64,000 nucleotides of DNA from Pseudomonadota bacterium (GCA_021804785.1 JAJZGY010000001.1:124001-188000); one strand, 5' to 3'. Counted from the stretch's first letter, positions 1 to 9,801 are shown. A program made the numbers and translations. The notes: generated by a model from the letters alone, not told the origin.

Positions 1-99
1 GCGCTTTCCAAATCGCACAGACAGATCGCCTCAGTGCTGGGGCATGCCCCTTTCACCGCGATTGACGCTACTTAACCTAACAAGCCAAACTTTTAAGCT

Positions 100-753
100 T
101 TATGGTTCCAGCGCACGCACAAGAAACCTTGCAAGATTATCAACGACCTCTGAGCGCGACCTACCTGCGCGCCACCCCTCGCTTGACGCCTGATGCACAG
201 CACCAAGAATGGCCTGCCCGACGATGTGGGAATTATACCCCTTGGCCATGCGCCCTTCACCAACATTTTCGCGCACAAATTCTGCCCAGTCGTTACCCCA
301 GCGTTGCAACAACGGTGTCGAAGGGTCCCCCTCAGCGTCGATGACTGCCTCGTCAGTCATCGCCGCATTAAGTACGCCTGGGTGACTCTCTGAATAATCG
401 TAGATCGCATTGAGCAGACTCTCGATTAGAGAACGCAACGAGGAGGTAGCCGGTGTGCGCTCACGTACGTAGCTATCAAGTTCCGTCCGCGCGTCCTCAA
501 CAAAGGCAAGGAAGCAGGCCCGCTTGTCCGGAAAGTGCAAATAAAATGTCCCGTGACCAACTCCAGCTTCGCGAGCAATATCTTGAGGCCGGGTGGCATG
601 ATAGCCACGCTCGACAAAGAGCTTACGCGCCGCAAGTCGCAATTTTGCGAGACTTTCAGGCTTGCGACGAGTTGCCCGCGGATTGTCAGCCTTCGCTGGC
701 TTCACGGCATCACGACTAGACATTGCCGCGGTCTTCTCCACTGCTCTGGCCAC
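100..753 (-). CDS. TetR/AcrR family transcriptional regulator
   Basis: A 217-residue one-domain repressor type. The N-terminal HTH lies at about residues 35-80, with the typical end of the TetR DNA-binding domain seen as AGVGHGTFYLHFPDKR. The rest is a helical ligand domain without recognisable specificity. It is the last gene of a minus-strand unit, 12 bases after the molybdenum hydroxylase gene, so it probably controls that unit and itself (inference). The GTG start at 753 gives the longest form; an ATG at 723 is an alternative and no strong ribosome site decides between them. The ligand is unknown. It may be an aromatic or carbonyl substrate of the neighbouring enzymes. Confidence 0.9.
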   Translation of the reverse strand: MARAVEKTAAMSSRDAVKPAKADNPRATRRKPESLAKLRLAARKLFVERGYHATRPQDIAREAGVGHGTFYLHFPDKRACFLAFVEDARTELDSYVRERTPATSSLRSLIESLLNAIYDYSESHPGVLNAAMTDEAVIDAEGDPSTPLLQRWGNDWAEFVRENVGEGRMAKGYNSHIVGQAILGAVHQASSEGWRAGRSRSEVVDNLARFLVRALEP

Positions 754-765
754 CTTTAAATAAAA

Positions 766-3078
766 TCACGCGAGAGCCGCAGTATTGAGCGCTCGCCATA
801 CCTTTTCCGGTGTAGCAGGCATATCGATATGGGACACTCCGCAGGCATCAGCTACAGCGCTGATCACCGCAGGCATAGCGCCTACCGTACCAGCCTCACC
901 ACAACCTTTAGCACCCAGTGGGTTAGTCTTGCAGGCGATCTCCTGGTACCCAAACACAATGTCCGGGACATCATCCGCGCGTGGCATAGCATAATCGCTG
1001 AAGCTTGCCGTCAACAACTGACCACTCTCCGGATCGTAGACACAGTTCTCAAGCAGAGCCTGACCGATTCCTTGCACTACGCCGCCTTGGACTTGTCCGC
1101 GGACAAGCATGGGATTGATCACGCGTCCAAAATCATCCAGGACGCTGTAACGGACAATTTCGACCTTCCCAGTTTCCCCATCAATTTCCACTTCGCAGAC
1201 ATGACAACCATTGGGAAAAGTGGATGCCTCGCCATTGAAAAGCCCATCGCTGTCCAACCCATCTTCAAAGCCCGGAAGGCGATCGCGCTTAAGGCCAATA
1301 GCCAACTCTGTCAGGCTCATGCTTTGCTCTGTACCACTGACAGAGAAACGCCCAAGCCCTTCGACGACGTCAAAGAAAACCTCACGGCTACCAGCCTGTA
1401 GCACCTGAGCCGCAGCTTGCTTGCCTTTGCGAATAACTTCATCAGACGTAACAAGGATCGCCCCTCCCGCCATGTTGAGCGAACGAGAGCCCCCTGTACC
1501 ACCGCCGTTGACCCAGTCTGTATCACCTTGTCGGATACTTACGCTCTCGAAGGGAACCCCCAGACGCTCCGCAACTACTTGAGCAAATGCGGTCTCGTGC
1601 CCCTGTCCATTTGACTGCGTACCAACGTAGACATCCACCCCACCATTATCAGTAAAACAGATCCGCGCTGGCTCCGAGCCGGCTGCGGCAGTGATCTCTA
1701 CGTAATACGCTATTCCAAGTCCGCGACGCTTACCGCGTGCCTCACTTTGTGCCTTGCGCGCTTCGTAGCCCTCAACGTCGGCCTGTTTGAGGCCCTCTTG
1801 CAGCATGTGAGGATAATCACCGGAATCAAAGGCTACGCCGTGCCAGTTTTTAAAGGGCAACTCTTGTGGCGTAGGTAGATTGCGTCGACGTAGCTCTACA
1901 CGATCGATGCCCGTAATCTCAGCGGCCGCATCCATCAGCCGCTCCATCAGATAGGCCGCCTCTGGACGACCTGCACCTCGATAGGCATCCACTGGTGCGG
2001 TGTTTGTAAAATAGCCTTTTACATTCGCATAAAGGGCTGGGATTTTATAAAGCCCACCGAAAATCCGCCCGCCCGCAAGGGTGGGAATAAATGGAGCAAA
2101 TTGTGAGAGGTAGCCACCCATGTTCGCTGCGCTGTCGATGCGCATTGCCAGAATGTGACCGTCCCGGTCCAACGCCAGCTCTGCATTCATGATCATGTCA
2201 CGCCCGTGGTCATCGCAAAGGAATGCTTCACTGCGGTCAGATGACCAGCGTATCGGACGTTGAAGTTGCTTAGCTGCAATCAATACTAGTGCCTGCTCGG
2301 GATAGACAAAATTCTTCATGCCGAAACCACCACCGACGTCCGGCGAAACGACGTGAAGCTTGGCACGATCTACACGAAGTATATCGGCAATACGATCGCG
2401 CATACCTCCGGCGCCTTGATTACCGCTGTAAAGGGTAAGCAGATTCCGCTCTGCATCATAGGTCCCGATAGCGTTGCGGGTTTCCATCGACGTTGGTGCG
2501 ATACGGTTTTGTACAGTAGCGACTTTTGCCACAAAAGCAGCCTTGGCAAAGCCATCAGTTACTTTCGTCGTATCACCAATATCCCAGTCAAAGCAGAGGT
2601 TCCCTGGTGCATGCTCCCATACCAGCGGACCTGTTGGTGCGGCCTCGAGGGTACCACACGCATCCCGCATGGTGTAATCGACAGCAACGAGTTCCGCAGC
2701 ATCACGGGCCTGGCAAAGCGTCTCTGCCACGACCATTGCCACAGCCTCTCCGGCAAAGGTCACTTTGCGATCTGCCAAAAGGGGTTTGTCCGTCACCTTG
2801 CTTGGCGTGCCATTCCTATTCTTGAGAGATGCAAGACACGGCATTGGTCCGGCACCGAACTTCTCCACGTCAGCCTGGGTAAGAACGGCGATTACCCCTG
2901 GAGCCGCCCGGGCCGCCGAGATGTCAATGCTATCGATCGTAGCCGCTGCATACGGCGAGCGAACAAACGCAACATTAGCTTCATTTGGAAAATGCAGGTC
3001 GTCCGTGTAGCGCCCCTGCCCTGTGACGAAACGTAAATCTTCCGTCCTACGGACGGATTGCCCCATGCCGAATTTCAT
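766..3078 (-). CDS. Xanthine dehydrogenase/CO dehydrogenase family molybdopterin-binding (large) subunit
   Basis: A 770-residue catalytic subunit of the molybdenum hydroxylase superfamily. The a/b hammerhead domain comes first (about 15-130), then the Mo-cofactor domains with GGGFGMK at 249-255. AYRGAGRPE at 365-373 is the form II (non-CO-oxidising) active-loop type. GCGEAG at 725-730 carries the catalytic glutamate (E728). Such enzymes hydroxylate aldehydes, purines or N-heteroaromatics using water oxygen. The FAD and 2Fe-2S subunits normally encoded alongside are absent here, so they must be elsewhere or the enzyme uses other partners. The gene starts 9 bases after a class II aldolase gene and is followed by a TetR gene, suggesting one inducible catabolic unit. 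The substrate is not predictable. Confidence 0.92.
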   Translation of the reverse strand: MKFGMGQSVRRTEDLRFVTGQGRYTDDLHFPNEANVAFVRSPYAAATIDSIDISAARAAPGVIAVLTQADVEKFGAGPMPCLASLKNRNGTPSKVTDKPLLADRKVTFAGEAVAMVVAETLCQARDAAELVAVDYTMRDACGTLEAAPTGPLVWEHAPGNLCFDWDIGDTTKVTDGFAKAAFVAKVATVQNRIAPTSMETRNAIGTYDAERNLLTLYSGNQGAGGMRDRIADILRVDRAKLHVVSPDVGGGFGMKNFVYPEQALVLIAAKQLQRPIRWSSDRSEAFLCDDHGRDMIMNAELALDRDGHILAMRIDSAANMGGYLSQFAPFIPTLAGGRIFGGLYKIPALYANVKGYFTNTAPVDAYRGAGRPEAAYLMERLMDAAAEITGIDRVELRRRNLPTPQELPFKNWHGVAFDSGDYPHMLQEGLKQADVEGYEARKAQSEARGKRRGLGIAYYVEITAAAGSEPARICFTDNGGVDVYVGTQSNGQGHETAFAQVVAERLGVPFESVSIRQGDTDWVNGGGTGGSRSLNMAGGAILVTSDEVIRKGKQAAAQVLQAGSREVFFDVVEGLGRFSVSGTEQSMSLTELAIGLKRDRLPGFEDGLDSDGLFNGEASTFPNGCHVCEVEIDGETGKVEIVRYSVLDDFGRVINPMLVRGQVQGGVVQGIGQALLENCVYDPESGQLLTASFSDYAMPRADDVPDIVFGYQEIACKTNPLGAKGCGEAGTVGAMPAVISAVADACGVSHIDMPATPEKVWRALNTAALA

Positions 3079-3087
3079 CGCAATACC

Positions 3088-3861
3088 TCAATGCTGATAG
3101 CTGGGGTCGATGCGATCGAGCTTACGACGCAGCGCAGGCCAAGCCAAGTTGCTGATTAGTCCCTCAAAAGCAGGCCCACCCTGGCCCGCCGTTTTCTCCG
3201 GAACTCCCTGATTAGGAATGTTCAGGCGGGTACCTCCCGCCATCGCCCGCACCTGCATTGAGCAGGCACGCTCCAAATAATAAATACGCAAAAATGCATC
3301 CGCGCAGGATCTACCTAATGCCAAAGTTCCGTGATTACGCAGAATCATCAGGTGATGCTCACTACCTAAGTCCTTGGCAAGGCGCTGGCGTTCATCAAGA
3401 TCGAGAGCAATGCCTTCATAATCATGGTAGCTGAGATCTGAGCAGATCAGCATCGCGTGTTGATCAAGAGGCAAAAGACCATCAGCCTGAGCGGAAACGG
3501 CGACCCCGTCCGTGGTATGAAGGTGGATAATGCAATGCGCATCCCCACGATGCATGTGAAGCGCGCTATGGATGGTAAATCCGGCCGGATTGACCTTGTA
3601 GGGCGAGTCCACCACTTTGTTTCCATCCAAATCGATTTTCACTAAGCTCGACGCGTTGATTTCATCGAACAGCAACCCATATGGATTAATCAGAAAATGA
3701 TGCTCCGGCCCCGGAATCCGCGCTGATATATGCGTGAAGATCATATCATCCCAGCCATACAAGGCGACGAGCCTATAGGTTGCGGCCAAGTCGACACGCA
3801 ATGCCCACTCCTCAGGGCTGACTTTGTCCTTGAGCGAGGCATGATTGAGCGGCGCGTTCAT
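3088..3861 (-). CDS. Class II aldolase/adducin family protein
   Basis: A 257-residue class II aldolase/adducin-head protein. The zinc-binding HLH is seen in CIIHLHTTDG, followed by LICSDLSYHDYEG and the typical LRNHGTLALG segment. Family members are metal-dependent aldolases, epimerases or decarboxylases (for example fuculose-phosphate aldolase). The ATG at 3861 is chosen because GGAG sits seven bases upstream; the frame is open to 3951 but the extra residues have no family likeness. It is the first gene of the unit with the molybdenum hydroxylase and TetR genes, and a likely promoter/operator palindrome lies about 50 bases upstream. The sugar or hydroxy-acid substrate is unknown. Confidence 0.88.
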   Translation of the reverse strand: MNAPLNHASLKDKVSPEEWALRVDLAATYRLVALYGWDDMIFTHISARIPGPEHHFLINPYGLLFDEINASSLVKIDLDGNKVVDSPYKVNPAGFTIHSALHMHRGDAHCIIHLHTTDGVAVSAQADGLLPLDQHAMLICSDLSYHDYEGIALDLDERQRLAKDLGSEHHLMILRNHGTLALGRSCADAFLRIYYLERACSMQVRAMAGGTRLNIPNQGVPEKTAGQGGPAFEGLISNLAWPALRRKLDRIDPSYQH

Positions 3862-3905
3862 GGTCATTCTCCGGCGGTTCGTAAGACTTTGTAGATTGGG
3901 CTTGC

Positions 3906-3921
3906 TTACACAGTGTGTCAA
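3906..3921 (-). promoter_or_regulatory. Candidate promoter -35 with overlapping palindromic operator
   Basis: On the minus strand a TTGACA hexamer (3921-3916) overlaps an 11-bp odd-centred palindrome (ACACAGTGTGT on the plus strand, 3908-3918). It lies about 45-60 bases upstream of the aldolase start. This is the position expected for the operator of the TetR protein that ends the same unit. The -10 element is not convincing, so both roles are inferences. Confidence 0.35.
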
Positions 3922-4022
3922 TTCTTGAGAGCTTACCTCGCAAAATAGCATAATGCAGCGTCAGTCAAGCACCTTGTTGCAGAGAACTAGTAAAAGCGAT
4001 CCCCATCGTCCGCGCTGCATTT

Positions 4023-5510
4023 TCAGCTGCGGACGCGTTTGACGGCGCCTTGCCAACCGCTATAGAGCGTATCGCGCACCCGTCCGGATAGCGCAGGTTC
4101 AAAGCGACGCTCCAGTGCCCAGGCACTTGCGATGTCAGAGAAGTTATGAAAAAGACCAGCCCCCAGACCGGCCAGATAGGCCGCGCCAAGCGCCGTGGTT
4201 TCAGTCATGACAGGCCGCTCCACTGGCAGACCGGTCAGGTCGGCGAGACGTTGGCAGAACCAATCATTTCGGACCATGCCGCCATCAACCTTTAGCGCCC
4301 TCGGCGCCCTAAGCCCTGCCATGGCCATGTCCTCCCGCATGGCCTCCAGCAGATCGCGGGTCTGATAACACACAGCATCCAGCGCCGCGCGACCGATCTC
4401 TGCCGCACCACAGTCGCGGGTCAATCCCACGATGGCGCCGCGCGCCGCAGGATCCCAGTACGGAGCGCCAAGACCGGTAAACGCAGGTACGAAGTATAGA
4501 CCGTCAGCTGGTTTGGCAGAGAGAGCCAGGGCTTCTATTTCAGATGCAGTACCAATCAGCCCCAAGGCATCACGGAGCCACTGTACTACGGCACCGGCGA
4601 TGAAGATGGAGCCTTCGATAGCGTAAGCCATTTGTCCAGCGACTCTATAAGCGGCTGTTGCTAGCAGACGATGCTGCGAATTGGGTAGTGCAGATCCGGT
4701 GTTTACCAGCGCAAAGCAACCCGTTCCATAGGTAGACTTGACGTCACCAGGGGCAAAACACGCCTGCCCAACCATAGCTGCCTGCTGATCTCCAGCCATA
4801 CCACAAATGTGCAGCTTCACTCCAAACAGTTCCGGATCGGTGTAACCGAAATCCCCAGCACTATCACAAATATTGGGCAGAACAGCATGTGGTATGCGAA
4901 GAATCTCCAGAAGGCGTTCGTCCCATTGTTGCCGAGCTAAATCCATCAGCATGGTGCGCGACGCATTGGTGACATCAGTGGCGTGAATACGTCCACCCGT
5001 CATCTTATACAATAACCAGCTGTCTATGGTGCCAAATGCGAGTTCGCCCCGATCTGCCAGCTCACGCGCACCCGGAACATGATCTAGCAGCCATTCCAAC
5101 TTGGTCGCCGAAAAATACGGGTCGATGAGAAGACCTGTACGGTTGGCAATCTCGCGGTCGAGACCTGCGACCGCGAGCTGTTGGCACCGTGATGCCGTCC
5201 GTCGATCCTGCCATACGATGGCGTTATGAATAGGCGCAGCGGTCGACCGATGCCATAGAAGACTGGTCTCACGCTGATTGGTAATACCGATGGCAATCTC
5301 ATCCGACCGGACGTCCTTGAGGACGGCTCGACAGCAGGCCACAGAGGCCCGCCAGATCTCCTCGCCGTCGTGCTCAACCCACCCGTTTGCGGGATAGACT
5401 TGTGCGAGTTCGATCGCGTGACTAGCGACCAGGCGGACATGCGCGTCGAACAGCATGGCCCGCGTCGATGTGGTTCCCTGATCAAGCGCAAGAAGAAAGC
5501 GGGCCGTCAT
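4023..5510 (-). CDS. glpK: Glycerol kinase
   Basis: A 495-residue FGGY-family kinase that phosphorylates glycerol to sn-glycerol 3-phosphate in the cytosol. The N-terminal phosphate loop DQGTTSTR is at 10-17. NQRET supplies the glycerol-binding Arg-Glu pair, AGDQQAAMVGQ holds the catalytic Asp, and STYGTGCF is typical of the family. Length matches the bacterial family (about 500). No glpF or glpD lies next to it, so it stands alone between a PAS_5 gene and the aldolase unit. FGGY kinases of other sugars are alternatives, but the motif set fits GlpK well. Confidence 0.93.
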   Translation of the reverse strand: MTARFLLALDQGTTSTRAMLFDAHVRLVASHAIELAQVYPANGWVEHDGEEIWRASVACCRAVLKDVRSDEIAIGITNQRETSLLWHRSTAAPIHNAIVWQDRRTASRCQQLAVAGLDREIANRTGLLIDPYFSATKLEWLLDHVPGARELADRGELAFGTIDSWLLYKMTGGRIHATDVTNASRTMLMDLARQQWDERLLEILRIPHAVLPNICDSAGDFGYTDPELFGVKLHICGMAGDQQAAMVGQACFAPGDVKSTYGTGCFALVNTGSALPNSQHRLLATAAYRVAGQMAYAIEGSIFIAGAVVQWLRDALGLIGTASEIEALALSAKPADGLYFVPAFTGLGAPYWDPAARGAIVGLTRDCGAAEIGRAALDAVCYQTRDLLEAMREDMAMAGLRAPRALKVDGGMVRNDWFCQRLADLTGLPVERPVMTETTALGAAYLAGLGAGLFHNFSDIASAWALERRFEPALSGRVRDTLYSGWQGAVKRVRS

Positions 5511-5553
5511 TTCATGACCTCAGTACCGTCTCTGCCAGTAGCTTAGCAGTACA

Positions 5554-6072
5554 TCAGTCCAGCGCGAACCACTCTTCATGTTCCTGGGCGTTGAGCAGCC
5601 TTGTATCAGGCCGCAGATCAACGATCTTGTATATCGTCGCCCCAAGCAGCCCATCGGCCACGCTTCGTCGATCGGATAGGGGCATGATGATGCGTTCCCC
5701 GCTGCCCAATTGTTGCAAATGCAGAAAAACGAAACCGGAACCATGGAAGAAAGCCGGTCCGGAAATCACACGTTTATGACGACGAAAAACGGTCTCGAAG
5801 CGGTCAGGCGGGAAGATGTCGCGCATGGGGGTGTTTCGGATGGTCCGCCCGAACACCGCCTCTATCGCATCGCCAGCAAGACGACCTGTAAAGCTGTCGG
5901 AGATAGGGTCGTAGCGCCAAGACCAGATTATCGAAAGATGCGCGGAGATCGCCGAGGGCCGCAGGTCAACCCAAGCCGGCATTACACCCTGCCCCCGGGA
6001 CTTTTGCCAATGCTCAGCGATCTGACGCAGGGCGGGAGACGAAATCCGGGCAAGAAACTCTTGGAATGCCAT
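5554..6072 (-). CDS. PAS_5 family protein (PAS domain-containing, DUF1457-like)
   Basis: A 172-residue single-domain protein of the alphaproteobacterial PAS_5 type. The PAS-like core is seen around WSWRYDPISDSFTGRLAGD and the FG[R/K]T segment, followed by the DIFPPD turn common in this family. Such proteins are small cytosolic sensors or adaptors of unknown ligand, often in several copies per genome. It is divergent from the DUF2336 gene at 6237 across a 164-base intergenic region, so the two may share control. No output domain is present. Confidence 0.8.
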   Translation of the reverse strand: MAFQEFLARISSPALRQIAEHWQKSRGQGVMPAWVDLRPSAISAHLSIIWSWRYDPISDSFTGRLAGDAIEAVFGRTIRNTPMRDIFPPDRFETVFRRHKRVISGPAFFHGSGFVFLHLQQLGSGERIIMPLSDRRSVADGLLGATIYKIVDLRPDTRLLNAQEHEEWFALD

Positions 6073-6173
6073 GTTCTTCGGGCCGCCGGTCCGGAGCTAT
6101 CTGGTTCTAAAAACCTATCAGCTCTAGGGGATTTTCCAGCCCCCAAATCGGATCTTGTAACGATTTCGCCATT

Positions 6174-6197
6174 GTTAACGTTTACACGGTGTTAACG
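6174..6197. promoter_or_regulatory. Direct GTTAACG repeats in a divergent promoter region
   Basis: The heptamer GTTAACG occurs twice, at 6174-6180 and 6191-6197, 17 bases apart start to start. They lie in the short region between the divergent PAS_5 and DUF2336 genes. GTTAAC is itself a 6-bp palindrome, so this may be a paired binding site. The regulator is unknown. Confidence 0.3.
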
Positions 6198-6236
6198 CAA
6201 TTGCCGCTATGGTTGGGGTGAGCGCGTGGGGAGTGT

Positions 6237-7337
6237 TTGGGGGCCGATGTGGGGCTAACTGCTCAGGATCTTGGCAGCATGGCAAGGCTGTCCCAACTGG
6301 CGGCTGATCCCCAGACTGCGCGCCGCGGGGATATCTATCTGGCCGTGGCCACGCTTTACCAGTCTCAGGCGATTCGGCTCTCAGAGCGCGAACGCCGGCT
6401 AATGCGAGAGATCCTGCTGCGCCTTAGCTCCGATGTGGAAATGGCGATACGTATCAGTCTCGCCGAGCGGCTGGCCGAGGATGATCAGGCACCTAGCGAG
6501 CTTATTCTGCTGTTGGCGGACGATCGTATAGAGGTGGCGCGGCCAATACTGCTGCGCAGCCGTATTCTGACCGATGAAGATTTGCTCACCCTCCTTGATC
6601 ACCTGGGGGAGGAGCACCTGGTGGCCTGTGCCGAACGATCTCATATCGGCGAGCGGGTCTGTGCCAGCCTTGCGCAAAACCAGTCACAAAGCGTGCTCGT
6701 GGCCCTCGTCCGCAATGCGACTGCGCAAATCAACCCGCAGACCTTTGAAACCCTGATCGAAAAATCGAAGGAAATAGCCGCCCTACAGGGCCCTCTCGCC
6801 CATCGTGCAGACCTTCCTGCAAGCCTGGCACTCAGAATGTGCGACTGGGTTTCCGACACCCTGCGAGCCCACATCCGCCTCAGCTACCCGCAGATCAGCG
6901 CCGCCGCCGAGCAGAAGCTCGACGCAGCAACACGGTTCGTTCAGTCCCCGGCTCCATCGGTCACCCCGGGAGGCTCCAAGCTGGTCGACAAGCTGGCGGG
7001 TGCCGGTCAGCTGAAGGCAGGTTTTCTTCTGCGTGTACTCCACCAAGGTCAGCTGGATCTCTTTGACATCGCCTTCGCCAGACTTTTGGGATTGGAGCCG
7101 GAACAGGTCAGCCAGATTCTGCATCGTTCTGGGGTCGTGCCTCTGGCTCTTGCCTGCCGTGGCGTGGGTATTGATCGTTGCGTCTTTTCCACCGTTTACA
7201 GCCTGTCGCGCCAGGCCATTGGCGCCGCCCCTATGCTGACAGTGGCGGAAATCACCCAGGCCGATACTGCATTTGAGAGCTTTACCAAGGCCGAAGCTCT
7301 GGGACGGGTCCGGGCCCTGGCTGGCACTTTAAGCTAG
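6237..7337 (+). CDS. DUF2336 domain-containing protein
   Basis: A protein of up to 366 residues from the alphaproteobacterial DUF2336 family, whose function is not established. The N-terminal half consists of repeated helical pairs rich in leucine and arginine, such as RREILLRLSSDVE-like and LAEDDQAPSELILLLADD, resembling HEAT-like packing. No catalytic motif is visible. The start is uncertain: TTG at 6237 gives the longest product, GTG at 6249 keeps the conserved LTAQDL beginning, and ATG at 6279 would remove it. It is followed after 54 bases by moaA. It is likely a scaffold or regulatory protein, but this is only inferred from fold type. Confidence 0.82.
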   Translation: MGADVGLTAQDLGSMARLSQLAADPQTARRGDIYLAVATLYQSQAIRLSERERRLMREILLRLSSDVEMAIRISLAERLAEDDQAPSELILLLADDRIEVARPILLRSRILTDEDLLTLLDHLGEEHLVACAERSHIGERVCASLAQNQSQSVLVALVRNATAQINPQTFETLIEKSKEIAALQGPLAHRADLPASLALRMCDWVSDTLRAHIRLSYPQISAAAEQKLDAATRFVQSPAPSVTPGGSKLVDKLAGAGQLKAGFLLRVLHQGQLDLFDIAFARLLGLEPEQVSQILHRSGVVPLALACRGVGIDRCVFSTVYSLSRQAIGAAPMLTVAEITQADTAFESFTKAEALGRVRALAGTLS

Positions 7338-7391
7338 TTTGGGCCAACTCTGGCGGTAGAGATGCCCGCCCAGGCTTGCTACACTTGCGTC

Positions 7392-8378
7392 ATGATTGAT
7401 CCCTTTGGCCGTGCCATTTCCTATCTGCGCGTGTCTGTCACCGACCGCTGCGACTTGCGTTGCGTCTACTGCATGTCGGAGCACATGACCTTCCTGCCAA
7501 AGTCGGACATGCTCACCATTGAAGAATTGGTACGTGTTTGCAGTGCCTTCATTTCTAAGGGGGTCAACCGCATCCGCATCACCGGCGGAGAGCCCCTTGT
7601 GCGGCGCAACGTACTGCATCTGTTTGAGGAGCTCGGGCGGAAGATCGGTGATGGCTTGTCAGAACTGACACTGACAACGAATGGTACCCAATTGGCCCGC
7701 TTTGCCCGACCCTTATGGGATGCCGGTGTTCGCCGCATAAACGTTTCACTGGATAGCCGGGACAGTGAGCTCTTTGCCCAAATCACCCGCTGGGGTGAAT
7801 TGAAGAAGGTTATGGCAGGCATCGATGCGGCGCAGAATGCCGGGCTAAAGGTAAAGATCAATATGGTGGCGTTAAAGGGGCTGAATGAGCATGAAATTGT
7901 CCCGATGATGCTATGGGCGCATAGAAGAAATATGGATCTGACCCTGATTGAAACCATGCCCCTGGGTGAGATCGAGGAAGACCGCAGCAGTCGCTTCTTG
8001 CCGCTATCTCAGGTCAAAGCCGATCTCTCGCGTCAATTTACGCTAGCATCGAGCGTCCATCGCACAGGCGGACCCGCCCGCTATTATGACGTTGGTGAAA
8101 CTGGTGGCAGACTTGGACTGATCACTCCGCTCAGCCATAATTTCTGTGAAACCTGTAATCGTGTGCGCCTGACCTGCACCGGCACACTTTACATGTGCCT
8201 TGGTCAAGACGATGCGGCGGATTTGCGCCAGCCCTTGCGGGCGAGTAACGAGGACGACCTACTCTTGGCCGCGATCGACGAGGCTATCGAGCGCAAACCC
8301 AAGGGACATGACTTTGTGATTGACCGCACTCGGCGCAGCCCGGCCGTCGCCCGACACATGTCGATGACGGGAGGCTAG
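7392..8378 (+). CDS. moaA: GTP 3',8-cyclase MoaA
   Basis: A 328-residue radical SAM enzyme that, with MoaC, turns GTP into cyclic pyranopterin monophosphate, the first step of molybdenum cofactor synthesis. The SAM-binding cluster cysteines are C20, C24 and C27 (CDLRCVYC). The second cluster is the C-x2-C-x13-C set in [11 protein letters not shown] and beyond. The essential C-terminal Gly-Gly (MSMTGG) ends the protein. The ATG at 7392 is chosen because it matches the family start (MIDPFGR). nadK follows after 5 bases. moaC and moeA are encoded separately at the end of the window, and two molybdenum hydroxylases in the window are likely users of the cofactor. Confidence 0.97.
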   Translation: MIDPFGRAISYLRVSVTDRCDLRCVYCMSEHMTFLPKSDMLTIEELVRVCSAFISKGVNRIRITGGEPLVRRNVLHLFEELGRKIGDGLSELTLTTNGTQLARFARPLWDAGVRRINVSLDSRDSELFAQITRWGELKKVMAGIDAAQNAGLKVKINMVALKGLNEHEIVPMMLWAHRRNMDLTLIETMPLGEIEEDRSSRFLPLSQVKADLSRQFTLASSVHRTGGPARYYDVGETGGRLGLITPLSHNFCETCNRVRLTCTGTLYMCLGQDDAADLRQPLRASNEDDLLLAAIDEAIERKPKGHDFVIDRTRRSPAVARHMSMTGG

Positions 8379-8383
8379 CGAAA

Positions 8384-9142
8384 ATGGTCAAGCTGCACTT
8401 TGTTGCCTCACCTGCTGAAGAGGCCCGAACGGCGCTCGGCCAATTGCGCGCGCGCTACAATGATGTTGGCGCCCGTGACGCTGAAATTATTATAGCCTTG
8501 GGCGGTGATGGCTTCATGCTACAGACCCTTCATACCTTTCTGGGACAAGGACGGGCGATCTACGGCATGAATTTGGGTACAGTCGGTTTCTTAATGAACA
8601 GCTTCGCGGTGGACGGGCTGGAACAGAGATTGGCCGTCGCTGAAGCTGCACAACTACACCCCTTGCGTATGCGGGCAGCGAGCGACCACAAGAATGAAGA
8701 AGCCCTCGCCTTTAACGAAGTTTCACTGCTGCGCCAGACGCGGCAGACCGCCAAAATCCGCATCCTAGTGGACGGAAAAATCCGCATTAACGAATTAGTT
8801 TGCGATGGCATATTGGTTTCCACACCAGCCGGCAGTACAGCTTATAACCTCTCCGCACACGGACCAATCCTTCCGATCGACGCAGACTTGCTGGCGCTAA
8901 CCCCAATCAGCGCATTTCGCCCTCGCAGGTGGCGCGGTGCGCTGTTACCACACCGCGCCCAAATCCGATTTGAGATCCTCGAGGCTGACAAACGGCCGGT
9001 CAGTGCGGTTGCTGACAACTTCGAGGTTCGGAACGTAACTGCGGTGAACGTCGCAGAGGATCGATCGATTTCGGTCACCATGCTGTTTGATGCTGGCCAC
9101 AGCCTCAGCGAACGCGTCGTACGTGAGCAGTTTCTGGACTAG
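8384..9142 (+). CDS. nadK: NAD kinase
   Basis: A 252-residue ATP-NAD kinase that makes NADP+ in the cytosol. The GGDG motif ([11 protein letters not shown]) carries the catalytic Asp. AFNEVSLLR is the NE motif, and [19 protein letters not shown] is the conserved glycine-rich part of the C-terminal domain. Length fits the short bacterial type. It starts 5 bases after moaA and so is probably co-transcribed with it; there is no direct pathway link between the two. Confidence 0.95.
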   Translation: MVKLHFVASPAEEARTALGQLRARYNDVGARDAEIIIALGGDGFMLQTLHTFLGQGRAIYGMNLGTVGFLMNSFAVDGLEQRLAVAEAAQLHPLRMRAASDHKNEEALAFNEVSLLRQTRQTAKIRILVDGKIRINELVCDGILVSTPAGSTAYNLSAHGPILPIDADLLALTPISAFRPRRWRGALLPHRAQIRFEILEADKRPVSAVADNFEVRNVTAVNVAEDRSISVTMLFDAGHSLSERVVREQFLD

Positions 9143-9217
9143 AGCGACGGTATTCACTTGCCGTTAAGATGTACCCGTTAGCCTTGTTCTGGTCAGTGGG
9201 GAAATGATGGATCAGAC

Positions 9218-9754
9218 ATGGGCGGCTATCGCTTCGACCGCTTGCGGCTGCTCGTCGTCGACGACAATGCCCATATGCGCAGACTCGTCGCTACAATCCT
9301 GTTGGCATTTGGTGTGGACAATGTCTACAAGGCCGATACGGCGGACGCAGCTTGGCAGGCTCTACGTGATATTAATCCGGACGTTGTCTTTCTCGATTGT
9401 ATGGCGGACGGGACTAGCGGCCTAGATTTGGTACGCTTAGTACGTACCTCTGCTGCAAGCCCAAACCCCTTTGTTCCCATTATCATGATGAGCGCGCAAA
9501 CACGCCCAGGACGTGTGCTTCAAGCGCGGGATGCGGGATGCACTGAATTTCTAGCCAAGCCGGTAACCGTCAATGGCATCATGACCAGGCTCATTTCGGT
9601 TATCGAGAACCCGCGGCCCTTTGTGCGCACGAATTCCTATTTTGGTCCCTGCCGCCGCAGGCGAGAACTGGCACACTTCGGCGTGCCCGAGCGTCGGAGC
9701 AATAAAGCCAATGACACCGGCGTTGACACAGATCCCATTGGTGCAGTGGCTTAA
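9218..9754 (+). CDS. CheY-like response regulator receiver protein
   Basis: A 178-residue protein with one receiver domain (about 8-130) and a basic, low-complexity tail of about 45 residues. The acidic pair D15-D16, phospho-acceptor D60 (VVFLDCM), S92 and K114 (FLAKP) are all present, so it should be phosphorylatable. No DNA-binding or enzymatic output domain follows, placing it with single-domain signalling proteins. The next gene, 47 bases on, encodes an Hpt-like protein without the phospho-histidine, and the two probably act together. The cognate histidine kinase is not in the window. Confidence 0.9.
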   Translation: MGGYRFDRLRLLVVDDNAHMRRLVATILLAFGVDNVYKADTADAAWQALRDINPDVVFLDCMADGTSGLDLVRLVRTSAASPNPFVPIIMMSAQTRPGRVLQARDAGCTEFLAKPVTVNGIMTRLISVIENPRPFVRTNSYFGPCRRRRELAHFGVPERRSNKANDTGVDTDPIGAVA

Positions 9755-9801
9755 GGCGAAAGGTCAAGACACTGAGCAAACACCCACCAATAGAAATTTT
9801 T

